A DNA stretch of 64,000 bases from Methylocystis echinoides (GCF_040687965.1 NZ_CP156084.1:1812501-1876500), one strand, 5' to 3'; shown: positions 1 to 8,734, counted from the first letter of the stretch. Made by a program: numbers and translations. Notes: generated by a model from the sequence alone, not told the origin.

Positions 1-494
1 CTGTGCACGTCGCGAGGCTCTCTGGAGACCGGGCGATCCCGTTCGCCGATTTCCACCGCCTGCCGGGCGATGCGCCGGAGCGCGACTCGACCCTCGAGCC
101 AGGCGAGATCATCACCGGCGTAGAGTTGCCGCCGAAAGGCTTCCCGACGCACTACACTTATCTTAAAATCCGCGACCGGCTCTCCTACGCCTTCGCATTG
201 GTCTCGGTGGCGGTCGGGCTCGAACTCGACGGCGGCGTCGTCGTGGAGGGACGTATGGCGCTGGGCGGCGTCGCCCACAAGCCCTGGCGCGATCCGGAAG
301 CCGAAAGGGCCCTGCGGGGCCAACCCGCCGACGCGGCCGTCTTCGCGCGCGCGGCGGACGTGCTGCTGCGCGGCGCCAAAGGCTACGGGCGCAACGACTT
401 CAAGCTCGATCTCGCGCGCCGTTGCATCCTGCGCGCGCTGACCCAGGCCGCACGCGGCGCGCCGCAATCGCAGTCGTCCAAGAGAATCAGCTGA
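1..494 (+). CDS. FAD-binding subunit of a xanthine dehydrogenase/aldehyde oxidoreductase family enzyme (C-terminal part)
   Basis: This is the C-terminal part of a medium (FAD) subunit of a molybdenum hydroxylase, which passes electrons from the Mo/Fe-S subunits to an acceptor. The reading frame is open to the window edge, so the gene starts upstream. Visible features are a stretch typical of the family end (LEPGEIITGVELP, YLKIRDRLSYAFALVSVAVGL, GRMALGGVAHKPWR), matching the C-terminal domain of CODH-type flavoproteins. It ends 7 bp before the large molybdopterin subunit, which fits the usual Fe-S/FAD/Mo operon order; the Fe-S gene would be further upstream. The closest named relative I recognise is PaoB, but the substrate is not known. 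Confidence 0.85.
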   Translation, partial: VHVARLSGDRAIPFADFHRLPGDAPERDSTLEPGEIITGVELPPKGFPTHYTYLKIRDRLSYAFALVSVAVGLELDGGVVVEGRMALGGVAHKPWRDPEAERALRGQPADAAVFARAADVLLRGAKGYGRNDFKLDLARRCILRALTQAARGAPQSQSSKRIS

Positions 495-501
495 GCACGC
501 C

Positions 502-2733
502 ATGACCCGTTACATCGGCGCCCCCACATCCCGTGTCGACGGCTTCGCTAAAGTGACGGGGGCTGCAAAATATGCGGCGGAATTCGACGCGCCGGGGCTG
601 GCCTACGGCGGCGTGGCGACGTCGACGATCGCCAAGGGCCGCATCCTGCGCATCGATTGCGAAGCCGCCTTGCGCGTCGCCGGCGTCATCGAGGTCTTCA
701 CGCACGAAAACCGGCCGCCCCTGCCGGACGACGACGAGGCCTATAAAGACGCCACGTCGCCTGAGGGCGCGCCGTTCCGGCCGCTCTTCGACGACCGGAT
801 CATGTTCGATCGCCAGCCGATCGCGCTCGTCGTCGCCGAAACGTCCGAGATCGCGCGCTTTGCGGCTTCATTGATCGTGGTGGACTATGAAAGCGAGCCG
901 CATCGGACCGATATGTTTCGCGACCTCGCGGCCGCCATTCCCCTAAAGGCGCCGTCGGACTCGTCGCAAGACGCGCAGTTCACCCCGCCAAAGACCCGCG
1001 GTCGGCCCGACGAGGCGCTCGCCGCTGCGACGACCCGCCACGCCGGGGACTACTTTGTCCCGATCGAGCATCATAATCCGATGGAGCTTTTCGCCTCGAC
1101 AGTCGTCTATGAGGGCGACGGCAGGCTCACCGTCTATGACAAGACGCAAGGCGTCCAGAACGTCCAGCAATACTTGTGCAAGGTGTTCGAGATGCGGCCG
1201 GAAGACTTGCGCGTCGTCTCGCCCTTCGTGGGCGGCGCGTTCGGCTCGGGCCTGCGCCCGCAGTTTCAGGTCATGCTGGCGGTCCTCGCGGCGCGCGCGC
1301 TGCGACGGTCGGTCCGGGTCGCGTTGACGCGACAACAAATGTATGTGCTGGGCTACCGCCCCGCCATGCGCCAAAGCGTCGAGCTGGGCGCAAACGCCGA
1401 CGGAACTCTCGCCGCCATCGCCCATGACGCGCTGACGATCACCTCGACATACGAGGATTTCTACCGGCAAGAAACAGCCTGGTCGGGCCTGCTGTACAAA
1501 TGCGCGAATGCGAAATACGCGCATCGGCTCGCGCGGCTGGATCTTCCGACCCCTTGCGACATGCGCGCGCCCAGCGCGCCGACGGCGTTATTCGCGCTCG
1601 AATCCGCCATGGACGAACTTGCCGTCGCGCTCGAGATCGATCCGCTCGAGCTGCGTTTGCGGTGCTACTCCGATCGCGATCAGAATAACGATCGACCGTT
1701 CAGCAGCAAGGCGCTGCGCGAATGCTACCGCCAGGGGGCCGAAGCCTTTGGCTGGGAGAAGCGCAATCGGGAACCGCGTTCGATGCGGGACGACGGCGAG
1801 CTGATCGGCTGGGGCATGGCGACCGGCATGTGGGAGGCGCTGCAGATGCCAATCGCCGTGCGCATCGCGCTCGGCGCGAACGGCCATGCAGAAGTCGCCT
1901 GCGCAACCTCCGACATCGGCACCGGAACCTATACCATCATGGCGCAGGTCGCGGCCGACATGCTTGGGTCGCCTCTCGACAGCGTCAGCGTGAAGCTCGG
2001 GGATTCGAGCCTCCCCCAATCGCCTGTCGAGGGCGGTTCGTGGATCGCCGCCTCGGTGGCGAACGGCATTGCGACGACGGCGGGCGCCATCCGCGCGGAA
2101 CTGTTGCGGCTTGCGAAGCGGATGCCGGACTCGCCATTTGCGACGGCGGCGGACAGCGAGGTTGCGCTGGTCGACGGCAAGCTCGTGACGACGGGCGAGC
2201 CGTCGCATTCGGCCCTGATCGCTGACATCATGCGCCACAGCGGCGTCGACCGCGTCGAGCAGGAAAAAGCCACCGAGCCCCGCGATGACGCGGCGCGCGC
2301 GCATAACACGCACTCGGCGATTTTTGTGGAGGTGAGAGTCGACGAGCAGCTTGGCGTCATCCGCGTCACGCGGGTCGTCAGCGCGATCGCCGCCGGGCGC
2401 ATCTTGAACGCGAAGACCGCGAAGAGCCAGATATCCGGCAGCGTAGTCTGGGGGATCGGCATGGCGTTGCACGAGGAGACGCTGATCGATCACAGATTTG
2501 GCCGCATCATGAACGCCAACATCGCCGAGTATCACGTGCCGGTGAACGCCGATATCCGCGACATAGACGTCATCTTCGTAGAGGAAGCGCATGACGCCAA
2601 TCCGCTCGGGATCAAGGGCGTCGGCGAGATTGGCGTTGTCGGCGTCGCCGCCGCGATCGCCAACGCGGTCTATAACGCGACGGGAAAGCGCGTGCGCGAC
2701 TTGCCGATCACGCTAGATAAACTGCGGCTTTGA
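502..2733 (+). CDS. PaoC-like molybdopterin-binding subunit of a xanthine dehydrogenase family enzyme
   Basis: Catalytic large subunit (743 aa) of a molybdenum hydroxylase, resembling the periplasmic aldehyde oxidoreductase subunit PaoC (YagR) of E. coli in length and layout. The N-terminal aldehyde-oxidase a/b hammerhead domain covers about residues 10-135 and the Mo-cofactor domains the rest. The catalytic glutamate motif KGVGE is present (E709), followed by the usual C-terminal YNATGKRVRDLPIT. Two cofactor loops differ from those I recall for PaoC: GGAFGSG at 244-250 (PaoC GGGFGGK) and MRAPSAP at 354-360 (PaoC MRAPGEA). It follows the FAD subunit by 7 bp and is the last gene of its operon. 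An aldehyde or aromatic substrate is plausible by family but not shown. Confidence 0.88.
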   Translation: MTRYIGAPTSRVDGFAKVTGAAKYAAEFDAPGLAYGGVATSTIAKGRILRIDCEAALRVAGVIEVFTHENRPPLPDDDEAYKDATSPEGAPFRPLFDDRIMFDRQPIALVVAETSEIARFAASLIVVDYESEPHRTDMFRDLAAAIPLKAPSDSSQDAQFTPPKTRGRPDEALAAATTRHAGDYFVPIEHHNPMELFASTVVYEGDGRLTVYDKTQGVQNVQQYLCKVFEMRPEDLRVVSPFVGGAFGSGLRPQFQVMLAVLAARALRRSVRVALTRQQMYVLGYRPAMRQSVELGANADGTLAAIAHDALTITSTYEDFYRQETAWSGLLYKCANAKYAHRLARLDLPTPCDMRAPSAPTALFALESAMDELAVALEIDPLELRLRCYSDRDQNNDRPFSSKALRECYRQGAEAFGWEKRNREPRSMRDDGELIGWGMATGMWEALQMPIAVRIALGANGHAEVACATSDIGTGTYTIMAQVAADMLGSPLDSVSVKLGDSSLPQSPVEGGSWIAASVANGIATTAGAIRAELLRLAKRMPDSPFATAADSEVALVDGKLVTTGEPSHSALIADIMRHSGVDRVEQEKATEPRDDAARAHNTHSAIFVEVRVDEQLGVIRVTRVVSAIAAGRILNAKTAKSQISGSVVWGIGMALHEETLIDHRFGRIMNANIAEYHVPVNADIRDIDVIFVEEAHDANPLGIKGVGEIGVVGVAAAIANAVYNATGKRVRDLPITLDKLRL

Positions 2734-2750
2734 AGCTCTCGCGCGCGGCG

Positions 2751-3022
2751 CTACTTCTCGCCCTCGGCCGTCTCGACCTGCTTTTCGATGCGCGGATCCC
2801 ATAACGCGGCGCCGTTCACCCGTGCGGCTTTCAATAGGTGATCATGATTGTTTCAGTAAACGCCGATGTAGATGAAGCTGAGCGCGTAGCTCGAAAACGC
2901 CGGCCACAGCGCAACGAGCGCCCTGACGTCTTCTCCGTTCGGAACTTTCAGCTCCAGCGCATGATGGTGATGACGATCGCCGAGACGCCGTCACTGACGG
3001 CTTCCAGCCTGTTCGTTCCCAT
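2751..3022 (-). pseudogene. Broken TMEM175/DUF1211-family membrane protein gene
   Basis: Reading the minus strand from an ATG at 3022 gives MGTNRLEAVSDGVSAIVIT, the typical start of the TMEM175/DUF1211 potassium-channel-like family. After ITIM the frame is lost by one base. In the next frame it continues LELKVPNGEDVRALVALWP and SYALSFIYIGVY. A TGA then stands where the family has tryptophan in YWNNH, followed by NNHDHLLKAARVNGAALW. The text next jumps to DPRIEKQVETAEGEK and a stop, resembling the family C-terminus, so most transmembrane segments are missing. One frameshift, one nonsense codon and one internal deletion make a functional product very unlikely. The family assignment is from memory of conserved motifs. 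Confidence 0.75.
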
Positions 3023-3113
3023 CGGGTTCTCGCTTGCGCGGAGAGCGGCGCAGCCGTCCCAAGCCGATAAGAGATGACCCCAAACCCAATTGAAGCGGCC
3101 GGCGGGATTCGAC

Positions 3114-3416
3114 TTATTCGTCTTCGCCGAAGCGATTGGCGACGAGCGCGTCGAGGGCGTCGAGCGCTTCTCTGGCCTGGGGGCCGCTGGCGGTCACGGT
3201 GATCGTCGAGCCCTGGCCGGCGCCCAGCGTCAGAATGCCCATGATCGAGCTGCCGCCGACCGTCTCGCCGTCCTTGGCGACGGTGATCTCGGCGTCGAAC
3301 TTCTCGCAGCACTGGACGAATTTGGCGGTGGCGCGGGCGTGCAGGCCCTTGCGATTGATAATCGGAAGTTCGCGGGAAACGGCCGTGTCGGCCCCCCGCT
3401 CCTGCGCTTCGGTCAT
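3114..3416 (-). CDS. ptsH: HPr family phosphocarrier protein
   Basis: Small phosphocarrier (100 aa) of a phosphotransferase system. The active-site histidine lies in NRKGLHARATAKF (H26) and the regulatory serine region is GGSSIMGIL (S57 candidate), the site an HPr kinase modifies. I chose the ATG at 3416, 7 bp after the EIIA stop; a 15-codon upstream extension would overlap EIIA and adds nothing family-like. It is the last gene of chvI-chvG-hprK-EIIA-HPr. No EIIB/EIIC permease or Enzyme I is nearby, so the role is probably regulatory rather than sugar import, as in other alphaproteobacteria. Confidence 0.92.
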   Translation of the reverse strand: MTEAQERGADTAVSRELPIINRKGLHARATAKFVQCCEKFDAEITVAKDGETVGGSSIMGILTLGAGQGSTITVTASGPQAREALDALDALVANRFGEDE

Positions 3417-3423
3417 CGTGAAA

Positions 3424-3825
3424 TCACTTCGGGTTGAGAACGCGGCTGGCGATATAGACATACTTTCGCCCGGCGTCCTGAGCCTGGAGCACCGCCTGCT
3501 CGAGCGTAGCCGTATCCCGCACCGACGCCAACTTGATCAGCATCGGCAGATTCACCCCGGCGAGAACTTCGACCTTGCCGCCGTTCATCACCGAAATGGC
3601 CAGATTGGAAGGGGTGCCGCCGAACATGTCGGTGAGCAGCACCACGCCGTCGCCGCTGTCGGCCTTGTGGATCGCTTCGAGAATGTCGGCCCGGCGGCGC
3701 TCCATGTCGTCTTCTGGTCCGATGGAAATGGAGACAAGCTGCTTCTGCGGCCCGACGACGTGTTCGAGCGCGGAGCGAAACTCCGTGGCGAGGTGGCCAT
3801 GGGTCACCAAGACCATTCCGATCAT
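3424..3825 (-). CDS. PTS EIIA component, mannose family
   Basis: Cytoplasmic EIIA protein (133 aa) of the mannose/fructose PTS family, which accepts phosphate from HPr. The phosphorylation histidine is in LVTHGHLA near the N-terminus (H9), and LLTDMFGGTPSN is a characteristic EIIA-Man loop. There are no EIIB, EIIC or EIID genes beside it, so it is likely an orphan regulator rather than part of a transporter. It lies about 195 bp after hprK and 7 bp before HPr in the same direction. Such genes are often annotated ptsN-like or manX; I leave the symbol blank because the family naming is inconsistent. Confidence 0.9.
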   Translation of the reverse strand: MIGMVLVTHGHLATEFRSALEHVVGPQKQLVSISIGPEDDMERRRADILEAIHKADSGDGVVLLTDMFGGTPSNLAISVMNGGKVEVLAGVNLPMLIKLASVRDTATLEQAVLQAQDAGRKYVYIASRVLNPK

Positions 3826-4020
3826 CAGACCCTACCACTCATGAAGACGTCTCGCGCTGCGCGAAGCGGTTCTGTTGCTCATCCCGCCGCGGCTTTTCGC
3901 CCCCGACGGCAGCATATACAAGCTGAGCCGACCCGCCCATGCCTATTTTATCGGGCGCTCGCCAGGGCCGACATTTTGTGCGTCGCCGCGAAATTGGCAA
4001 GCAAAAAGCGCGACAACGCT

Positions 4021-4500
4021 TCAATTTGTGTCAACGCTTTGAAGGAAAACGACGATTCGCGCAAGAGCGGCGTCGTCGCAGCCTTGGACGTAAAGGCGCG
4101 GCAGGGCGACGCCCTGCAGCACGACTTTTTTTTCAGCCTCTTCGGGGAAGCGCGCCGGCGTCTCGCCGGGACGGCCGACGTCGACAAGGGCGCTGAGGCG
4201 GCAGGCCTTCTCGAAGGGAACTCGGACAGGGCCGATGCCTCTAACCTCGATCAGCCCGGCGATGGCCGGATGCGGCCGCGCGACGAGCCGCCCGCCGTGC
4301 GACTCGACCCGCACCCGGTCGTCCCCGACGAGCCGCGCAAAGGCGCCCGACGCCTCAATCCGCGCAATCAGGGCGAGGGTGAGGGCGCTCTTGCCAGCGC
4401 CCGAGGGGCCGCGCAGCAGCAGCCCCTTTTCGCCGAGCGCCAGCGCATTGGCGTGGAGATAGGCGGCGGGGGGAGGGGCGCCTGGCGCTTGCGCCATCAT
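4021..4500 (-). CDS. hprK: HPr kinase/phosphorylase, short alphaproteobacterial form
   Basis: Kinase that phosphorylates the regulatory serine of HPr. The protein (159 aa) holds only the C-terminal catalytic part, as usual in alphaproteobacteria. The Walker A loop is GPSGAGKSAL near residue 31, followed by VGDDRV and the HPAIAGLIEVRGIGPV segment typical of the family. It overlaps the chvG stop by 4 bp, which implies translational coupling. The gap to EIIA is about 195 bp and shows no gene. The second codon is also ATG, so the start is uncertain by one residue. Confidence 0.92.
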   Translation of the reverse strand: MMAQAPGAPPPAAYLHANALALGEKGLLLRGPSGAGKSALTLALIARIEASGAFARLVGDDRVRVESHGGRLVARPHPAIAGLIEVRGIGPVRVPFEKACRLSALVDVGRPGETPARFPEEAEKKVVLQGVALPRLYVQGCDDAALARIVVFLQSVDTN

Positions 4501-6392
4501 CGCGCCGACGGGAGCCAGACGACGAACCGCGCCCCCAGAACCGTGTCGCCGGGCTCCGGCTCGTCGGCGCCGTCGGGATGGGCGAGGGTGCGATTGAGCG
4601 CGCGTATGCGGCCGCCGTGCGCCTCGATGATCTGCCGGGATATGGCGAGACCGAGGCCCGAATTCTGGCCGAAGCCCTGTTCGGGCCGGTCGGTGTAGAA
4701 GCGCTCGAAAATGCGCTCGAAGGCGCCTGCCGGGATGCCCGGCCCGTCGTCGTCGACGATGATCTCATAGCCTTCAAGGGCGGCGCCGCCCGGTCCCTTG
4801 GCGCGCTCCGGCCAGAGCGAGACGCGCACTTTGTCCCCCGGTTTGGAGAAGGAGCGGGCGTTGTCGATGAGATTGTTGAACACCTGGCCAAGGCGTGAGT
4901 CATTGCCCAGCACGCGCCAGCGCGACCGCGGCGCCTCATTGGAAGAATGGCGGATGGTCAGCTCGACGCCCACGCCGTCGCCGCGCTCGACGGCGCGGGC
5001 GATCTCCACCACCGTGATGAGCGCCCTGGAGAGATCGACGTCCTGCATGTCGGCGCGGGCCAGTTCGGCGTCGAGGCGCGAGGCGTCGGAGATGTCGCTG
5101 ATGAGACGGTCCAGCCGGCCGACGTCATGCTTGATGATGGCGAGCAGCCGGTCGCGCGCGGAGTCCGTCTTGGCGATTGGCAGGGTCTCGACGGCGCTGC
5201 GCAGGGAGGTAAGCGGATTCTTTAGTTCATGCGCCACGTCGGCGGCGAAATGTTCGATCGCTTCGATGCGGTTGTAAAGCGCCGTCGTCATGTCGCGCAA
5301 CGCCGCCGAAAGATGCCCGATCTCGTCGGGCCGATCGGAAAAATCCGGAATTTCGTGGCGCGACTTTGCGCCTCGGCGCACCCGCTCCGCGGCCTCCGCA
5401 AGGCGGCGCATGGGTTCGGTGATGGTGTTGGTGAAGAAGAGCGACAGCAGCAGCATCACGCCGGCCGAGACGAGGAAGATGCGGATGATCCCCCAGCGTT
5501 CGGTGGCGATGACGGCGTCGATGTCGCCGCCCATGGTGGAGAGCAGCAGCGCCCCGCGCACGGAGCGAAACCGCTGCACGGGCACGGCGACGGATATGAT
5601 GGTTTCGCCCTTGGCGTTGGCGCGCACGACGGAATGCGCCCGGCCCTCGAGCGCGCTCTCGACCTCTGGATAGGTCTTGCCGTTGCCCATGCCGATGTCT
5701 TCGTAGAGCGGCAGCTCCGGCCGGCGCGTCAATCGGCGCATCGCGTCCAGCGTCTTCTGCAGAAAGGACGAGGCGTCGATGGTCGCGCCCTGGCCCGCCG
5801 GCGGCAGGTCGAAGCGCAGAATATTCGTGCGCCCCGAGACCGAGCGCGAGTCGAGCAGCAGATAGCCGTCGCGGTCATAGATGCGCGCGCGCAGCCGCGT
5901 CGGCGAGACGAGCCGGCGCAGAAGCGGTCCAACGCGCTCGGGGTTCAACGAAAATTCGAGCGCCAGCTGGTCCTCTCCGGCGCTGGCGCTTTCACCCGGC
6001 GCAAGCTTCAGAAGCTTTTCGGGGTCGATCGTGATGGCGTCGGTGTCGACGGTCGCGGAGGCCGCCACGGCGGCCGCAATGATCTCGCCCTGAGTCTGCA
6101 GGCTCTGCACCCGCGCGTCGATCAGGCCTTCGCGAAACTGGTTGAGATAGAGAAAGCCGCCGAGCAAGGCGACGAGGCCGCCGAGATTGAGGACGACGAT
6201 GCGGCGCGTCAGCGACGACGAGAGATGCGACTGCGCGGTATGCAACAGCCGGCGCAGGCGCACGCCGAGCGGCCGCGTCCGCCGCGACGACGGCCGGACG
6301 GGGGCGTCGACGACGCGCGCCGCCGCCGCGTCGGCGACGGGAGCCTCCGCCGCGTCCTCCGCCAGCAATTCGCCGCTCTCGGATGCGCCCAT
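4497..6392 (-). CDS. chvG: Sensor histidine kinase ChvG (ExoS)
   Basis: Membrane-bound sensor kinase of the ChvG/ChvI envelope and acid-stress system (631 aa from the ATG at 6392). The order is a proline/arginine-rich cytoplasmic N-terminus, TM1 near residues 66-86, a periplasmic stimulus-sensing domain of about 215 residues, TM2 near 302-321, HAMP, the H-box FAADVAHELKNPLTSL (phospho-acceptor H388), and an ATPase domain with DDDGPGIP and GLGLAIS. A TTG two codons upstream is a weaker start. It lies 12 bp after chvI and overlaps hprK by 4 bp. The cluster arrangement matches that of many Hyphomicrobiales. Confidence 0.93.
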   Translation of the reverse strand: MGASESGELLAEDAAEAPVADAAAARVVDAPVRPSSRRTRPLGVRLRRLLHTAQSHLSSSLTRRIVVLNLGGLVALLGGFLYLNQFREGLIDARVQSLQTQGEIIAAAVAASATVDTDAITIDPEKLLKLAPGESASAGEDQLALEFSLNPERVGPLLRRLVSPTRLRARIYDRDGYLLLDSRSVSGRTNILRFDLPPAGQGATIDASSFLQKTLDAMRRLTRRPELPLYEDIGMGNGKTYPEVESALEGRAHSVVRANAKGETIISVAVPVQRFRSVRGALLLSTMGGDIDAVIATERWGIIRIFLVSAGVMLLLSLFFTNTITEPMRRLAEAAERVRRGAKSRHEIPDFSDRPDEIGHLSAALRDMTTALYNRIEAIEHFAADVAHELKNPLTSLRSAVETLPIAKTDSARDRLLAIIKHDVGRLDRLISDISDASRLDAELARADMQDVDLSRALITVVEIARAVERGDGVGVELTIRHSSNEAPRSRWRVLGNDSRLGQVFNNLIDNARSFSKPGDKVRVSLWPERAKGPGGAALEGYEIIVDDDGPGIPAGAFERIFERFYTDRPEQGFGQNSGLGLAISRQIIEAHGGRIRALNRTLAHPDGADEPEPGDTVLGARFVVWLPSAR

Positions 6393-6404
6393 GGGCAAAG
6401 GCCG

Positions 6405-7103
6405 TTACGTTTCCTTGAATCGGTAGCCGACGCCGTAAAGCGTCTCGATCATCTCGAAATCCGAGTCGACGACCTTGAACTTCTTGCGCAGCCGCTTGAT
6501 GTGGCTGTCGATGGTGCGGTCGTCGACATAGACCTGGTCGTCATAAGCGGCGTCCATGAGGGCGTTGCGGCTCTTCACCACGCCGGGACGCTGGGCGAGC
6601 GACTGGAGGATCAGGAATTCGGTCACGGTCAGCACGACCGGGTCGCCCCGCCAGGTGCAGGTGTGGCGTTCGGGGTCCATCACCAGCGCGCCGCGCTCCA
6701 GGACCTTGGCTTCCGTTTCCTTCTGGGCGGCCGCCTCCTTGGGGTTGGCGCGGCGGAGGATCGCCTTGACGCGCTCCACCAGCAGGCGCTGGGAGAAGGG
6801 CTTATGGATGAAGTCGTCCGCGCCCATCTTCAGGCCGAACAATTCGTCGATTTCCTCGTCCTTGGAGGTGAGGAAAATCACTGGAATATCGGATTTTTGC
6901 CGCAGACGGCGCAGAAGCTCCATCCCGTCCATGCGCGGCATCTTGATGTCGAAGATCGCGAGATCCGGCGGATTGGCGCGCAATCCGTCGAGCGCCTGAG
7001 CGCCGTCGGTGTAGGTCTGCACGCGGTAGCCTTCGCCCTCGAGCGCGATGGAGACCGAGGTCAAAATGTTGCGATCGTCGTCGACGAGAGCGATGGTCGG
7101 CAT
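6405..7103 (-). CDS. chvI: Response regulator ChvI
   Basis: OmpR-type response regulator (232 aa), partner of ChvG. The receiver domain shows the acidic pocket (ALVDDDRN), the phospho-acceptor aspartate in [11 protein letters not shown], the threonine in FLTSKDE and the lysine in IHKPF. The C-terminal winged helix contains [13 protein letters not shown] and [18 protein letters not shown] chose the ATG at 7103, which has an AAAGG ribosome site; a GTG two codons upstream is in frame. It is the first gene of the minus-strand operon. In many relatives pckA lies next to chvI, but here the neighbour is a HugZ-like gene. Confidence 0.93.
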   Translation of the reverse strand: MPTIALVDDDRNILTSVSIALEGEGYRVQTYTDGAQALDGLRANPPDLAIFDIKMPRMDGMELLRRLRQKSDIPVIFLTSKDEEIDELFGLKMGADDFIHKPFSQRLLVERVKAILRRANPKEAAAQKETEAKVLERGALVMDPERHTCTWRGDPVVLTVTEFLILQSLAQRPGVVKSRNALMDAAYDDQVYVDDRTIDSHIKRLRKKFKVVDSDFEMIETLYGVGYRFKET

Positions 7104-7415
7104 GATCACCCTTTGCTTTGTTGGCGGCGATAGGCGCGGCTGGCGACCCGCGGAACATTTTTGCCCTCGAAGCGCCCGGAGGAAGCCCCGATCCGGGCGC
7201 GAGGCCTGTTATGTCGCCCGACGACTTTCGGGCCTCCGTCGCCCGTAAAGTCCCGGCCCATCGCGGCTGAAATGTGGCCCTTCAAGCGGCCAAGAACGCC
7301 TGATGCGCATCAAAGAGGCATGCCTGCCTGCGACAGCCTCATGCCTCTCTTATATACACATTCGGCCGCTATTGCGACCCCGATGCCGCTTTGAGACAGG
7401 AATGCAGGCAAAATC
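7104..7415. other. Intergenic region between chvI and the HugZ-like gene
   Basis: No gene is visible. The region must hold the divergent promoters of chvI and the HugZ-like gene. A 9-bp inverted repeat, AGAGGCATG (7314-7322) and CATGCCTCT (7340-7348), lies just before a TATATA stretch (7352-7357) that could be the -10 of the plus-strand gene. I do not recognise the dyad as a known operator. Confidence 0.45.
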
Positions 7416-8162
7416 ATGACGATAGCCAATGACGGGCCGCCCCTGCGCGACCCCCGACAGGATCCGGACTTCGATCCTTTGGCGGAATCCAAGCGACTCT
7501 TGCGGTCGATCCGCACGGCGACCCTGGCGACTTTGACGGAGAGCGGCGCGCCTTTCGCCACATTGACCGCGATCGCCACGGATTACGACGGCGCGCCGAT
7601 CCTGCTGCTGTCGCGGCTCGCCCAGCATACGCGCCATCTCGAGCGCGACAATCGGTTGTCGCTGCTGCTCGCCCAGGGCGGCAAGGGCGACCCCATGACC
7701 CATCCGCGCCTGACCCTCGTCGCGACGGCCGCCCGCACAGAGAACCCGGACGCCCGCGCCCGCTTCCTGCGCCGCAATCCCAAGGCGCAGCTTTACGCCG
7801 ACTTTCCTGACTTTTCCTTCTGGCGGGCGGAGATCGAGGCGGTGCATCTCAATGGCGGATTCGCCCGCGCGGCGGATTTCGGGCCGAGCTATCTATTGAC
7901 CGACCTCTCCGGGGCCGAGGCGCTCCTGGCCGCCGAAACTGAGACTTTGGCGAAGCTCAACGCCGACCACGCCCGCGTTGTCGCGGAATGTGCGGCGAAG
8001 CTTGCGGGCGGGAAAGCGGGACAGTGGCGGGCGACCGGCCTCGACCCCGAGGGGATCGATCTCGCCAGCGCCGACGCCACGGCCCGGCTCGTCTTCAACG
8101 CGGCTGTGAAAACGCCCGAGGCGGCGCTCGCCGAACTGGCGCGTTTCGCCGCCGCGTCCTGA
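7416..8162 (+). CDS. HugZ-family / pyridoxamine 5'-phosphate oxidase-like protein
   Basis: Cytoplasmic protein of 248 aa with a split-barrel flavin-binding-like N-terminal domain (residues about 25-165: RSIRTATLATLTESGAPFATLTAI, LSRLAQHTRHLERD) and a C-terminal DUF2470-like domain (about 175-245: ADHARVVAECAAK, GLDPEGIDLASAD). This arrangement is that of the HugZ heme-utilisation family, whose studied members bind and degrade heme. No heme uptake genes are adjacent, so a heme role is inferred from family only; a general FMN-dependent oxidoreductase is the alternative. It is divergent from chvI and convergent with the DUF465 gene. Confidence 0.8.
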   Translation: MTIANDGPPLRDPRQDPDFDPLAESKRLLRSIRTATLATLTESGAPFATLTAIATDYDGAPILLLSRLAQHTRHLERDNRLSLLLAQGGKGDPMTHPRLTLVATAARTENPDARARFLRRNPKAQLYADFPDFSFWRAEIEAVHLNGGFARAADFGPSYLLTDLSGAEALLAAETETLAKLNADHARVVAECAAKLAGGKAGQWRATGLDPEGIDLASADATARLVFNAAVKTPEAALAELARFAAAS

Positions 8163-8226
8163 TTGACTTGCTGCTGGAAAGCCGCGGCCCCTGCCGATTG
8201 CGCGTCGAAAGGGGCCAGGCGCGCCC

Positions 8227-8466
8227 TTAGGCCTCGGTGAGGAAGCCCGCGATCTCGTCCTTGAGCGAGAGGCGCTTTTTCTTCAGGTCCTCGATGGTCG
8301 CGTCGTCGACGGGTTCGACGTTGGTCTCCATACGATGGATCGAGCGGTTCAGCGTGTGATATTCCTCGGCGATGCGCGCGAAATGCGCGTTGCTCGCCTT
8401 CAGCGCATGGATGGCCTGGGCCTTTTCGGGGAATTCTTCGTGCAGTTCATGCGCGACATGGCTCAT
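8227..8466 (-). CDS. DUF465/YdcH family small protein
   Basis: Small protein of 79 aa, rich in charged residues and predicted largely helical: NAHFARIAEEYHTLNRSIHR, then DLKKKRLSLKDEIAGFL at the C-terminus, which is the signature of YdcH/DUF465 proteins. Function is unknown. The start at 8466 is supported by a GAGGGAGA ribosome site 9 bp upstream and by family length; a longer frame to 8793 has no family character. It is convergent with the HugZ-like gene. Confidence 0.85.
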   Translation of the reverse strand: MSHVAHELHEEFPEKAQAIHALKASNAHFARIAEEYHTLNRSIHRMETNVEPVDDATIEDLKKKRLSLKDEIAGFLTEA

Positions 8467-8734
8467 GATGGATTTTTCTCCCTCTATCGTTTCTGGAATC
8501 ATTGTCGGCGCGCTGGCGCCGCTGAAGCCTTTTACCGGTTTTCGCAAAGGGAACCGAGTCCTCGGACTCTGCGACCAAAGCGCGCAAGCGCAGCCGCGCT
8601 CGTCCCTCGAAGCGAGGCCGAAACGGCCTCGAACTCGGCCGCGCGGCGCCGCCATCCGCTGGCCGCAGCGGCGGACCGCGCGGGGCGCCCAATTTTTCTT
8701 CGGCATTTTTCTCGCGCCGGCGTTCAATCTGCGC

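Noticed and set aside
5229-7133. 634-codon plus-strand frame opposite chvG and chvI
   Set aside because: Antisense shadow of a two-component system with clear H-box and receiver motifs.
8162-8230. GGCCCCT/AGGGGCC inverted repeat between the convergent HugZ-like and DUF465 genes as a bidirectional terminator
   Set aside because: Only 7 bp of stem, a loop of about 17 nt and no T run on either side.
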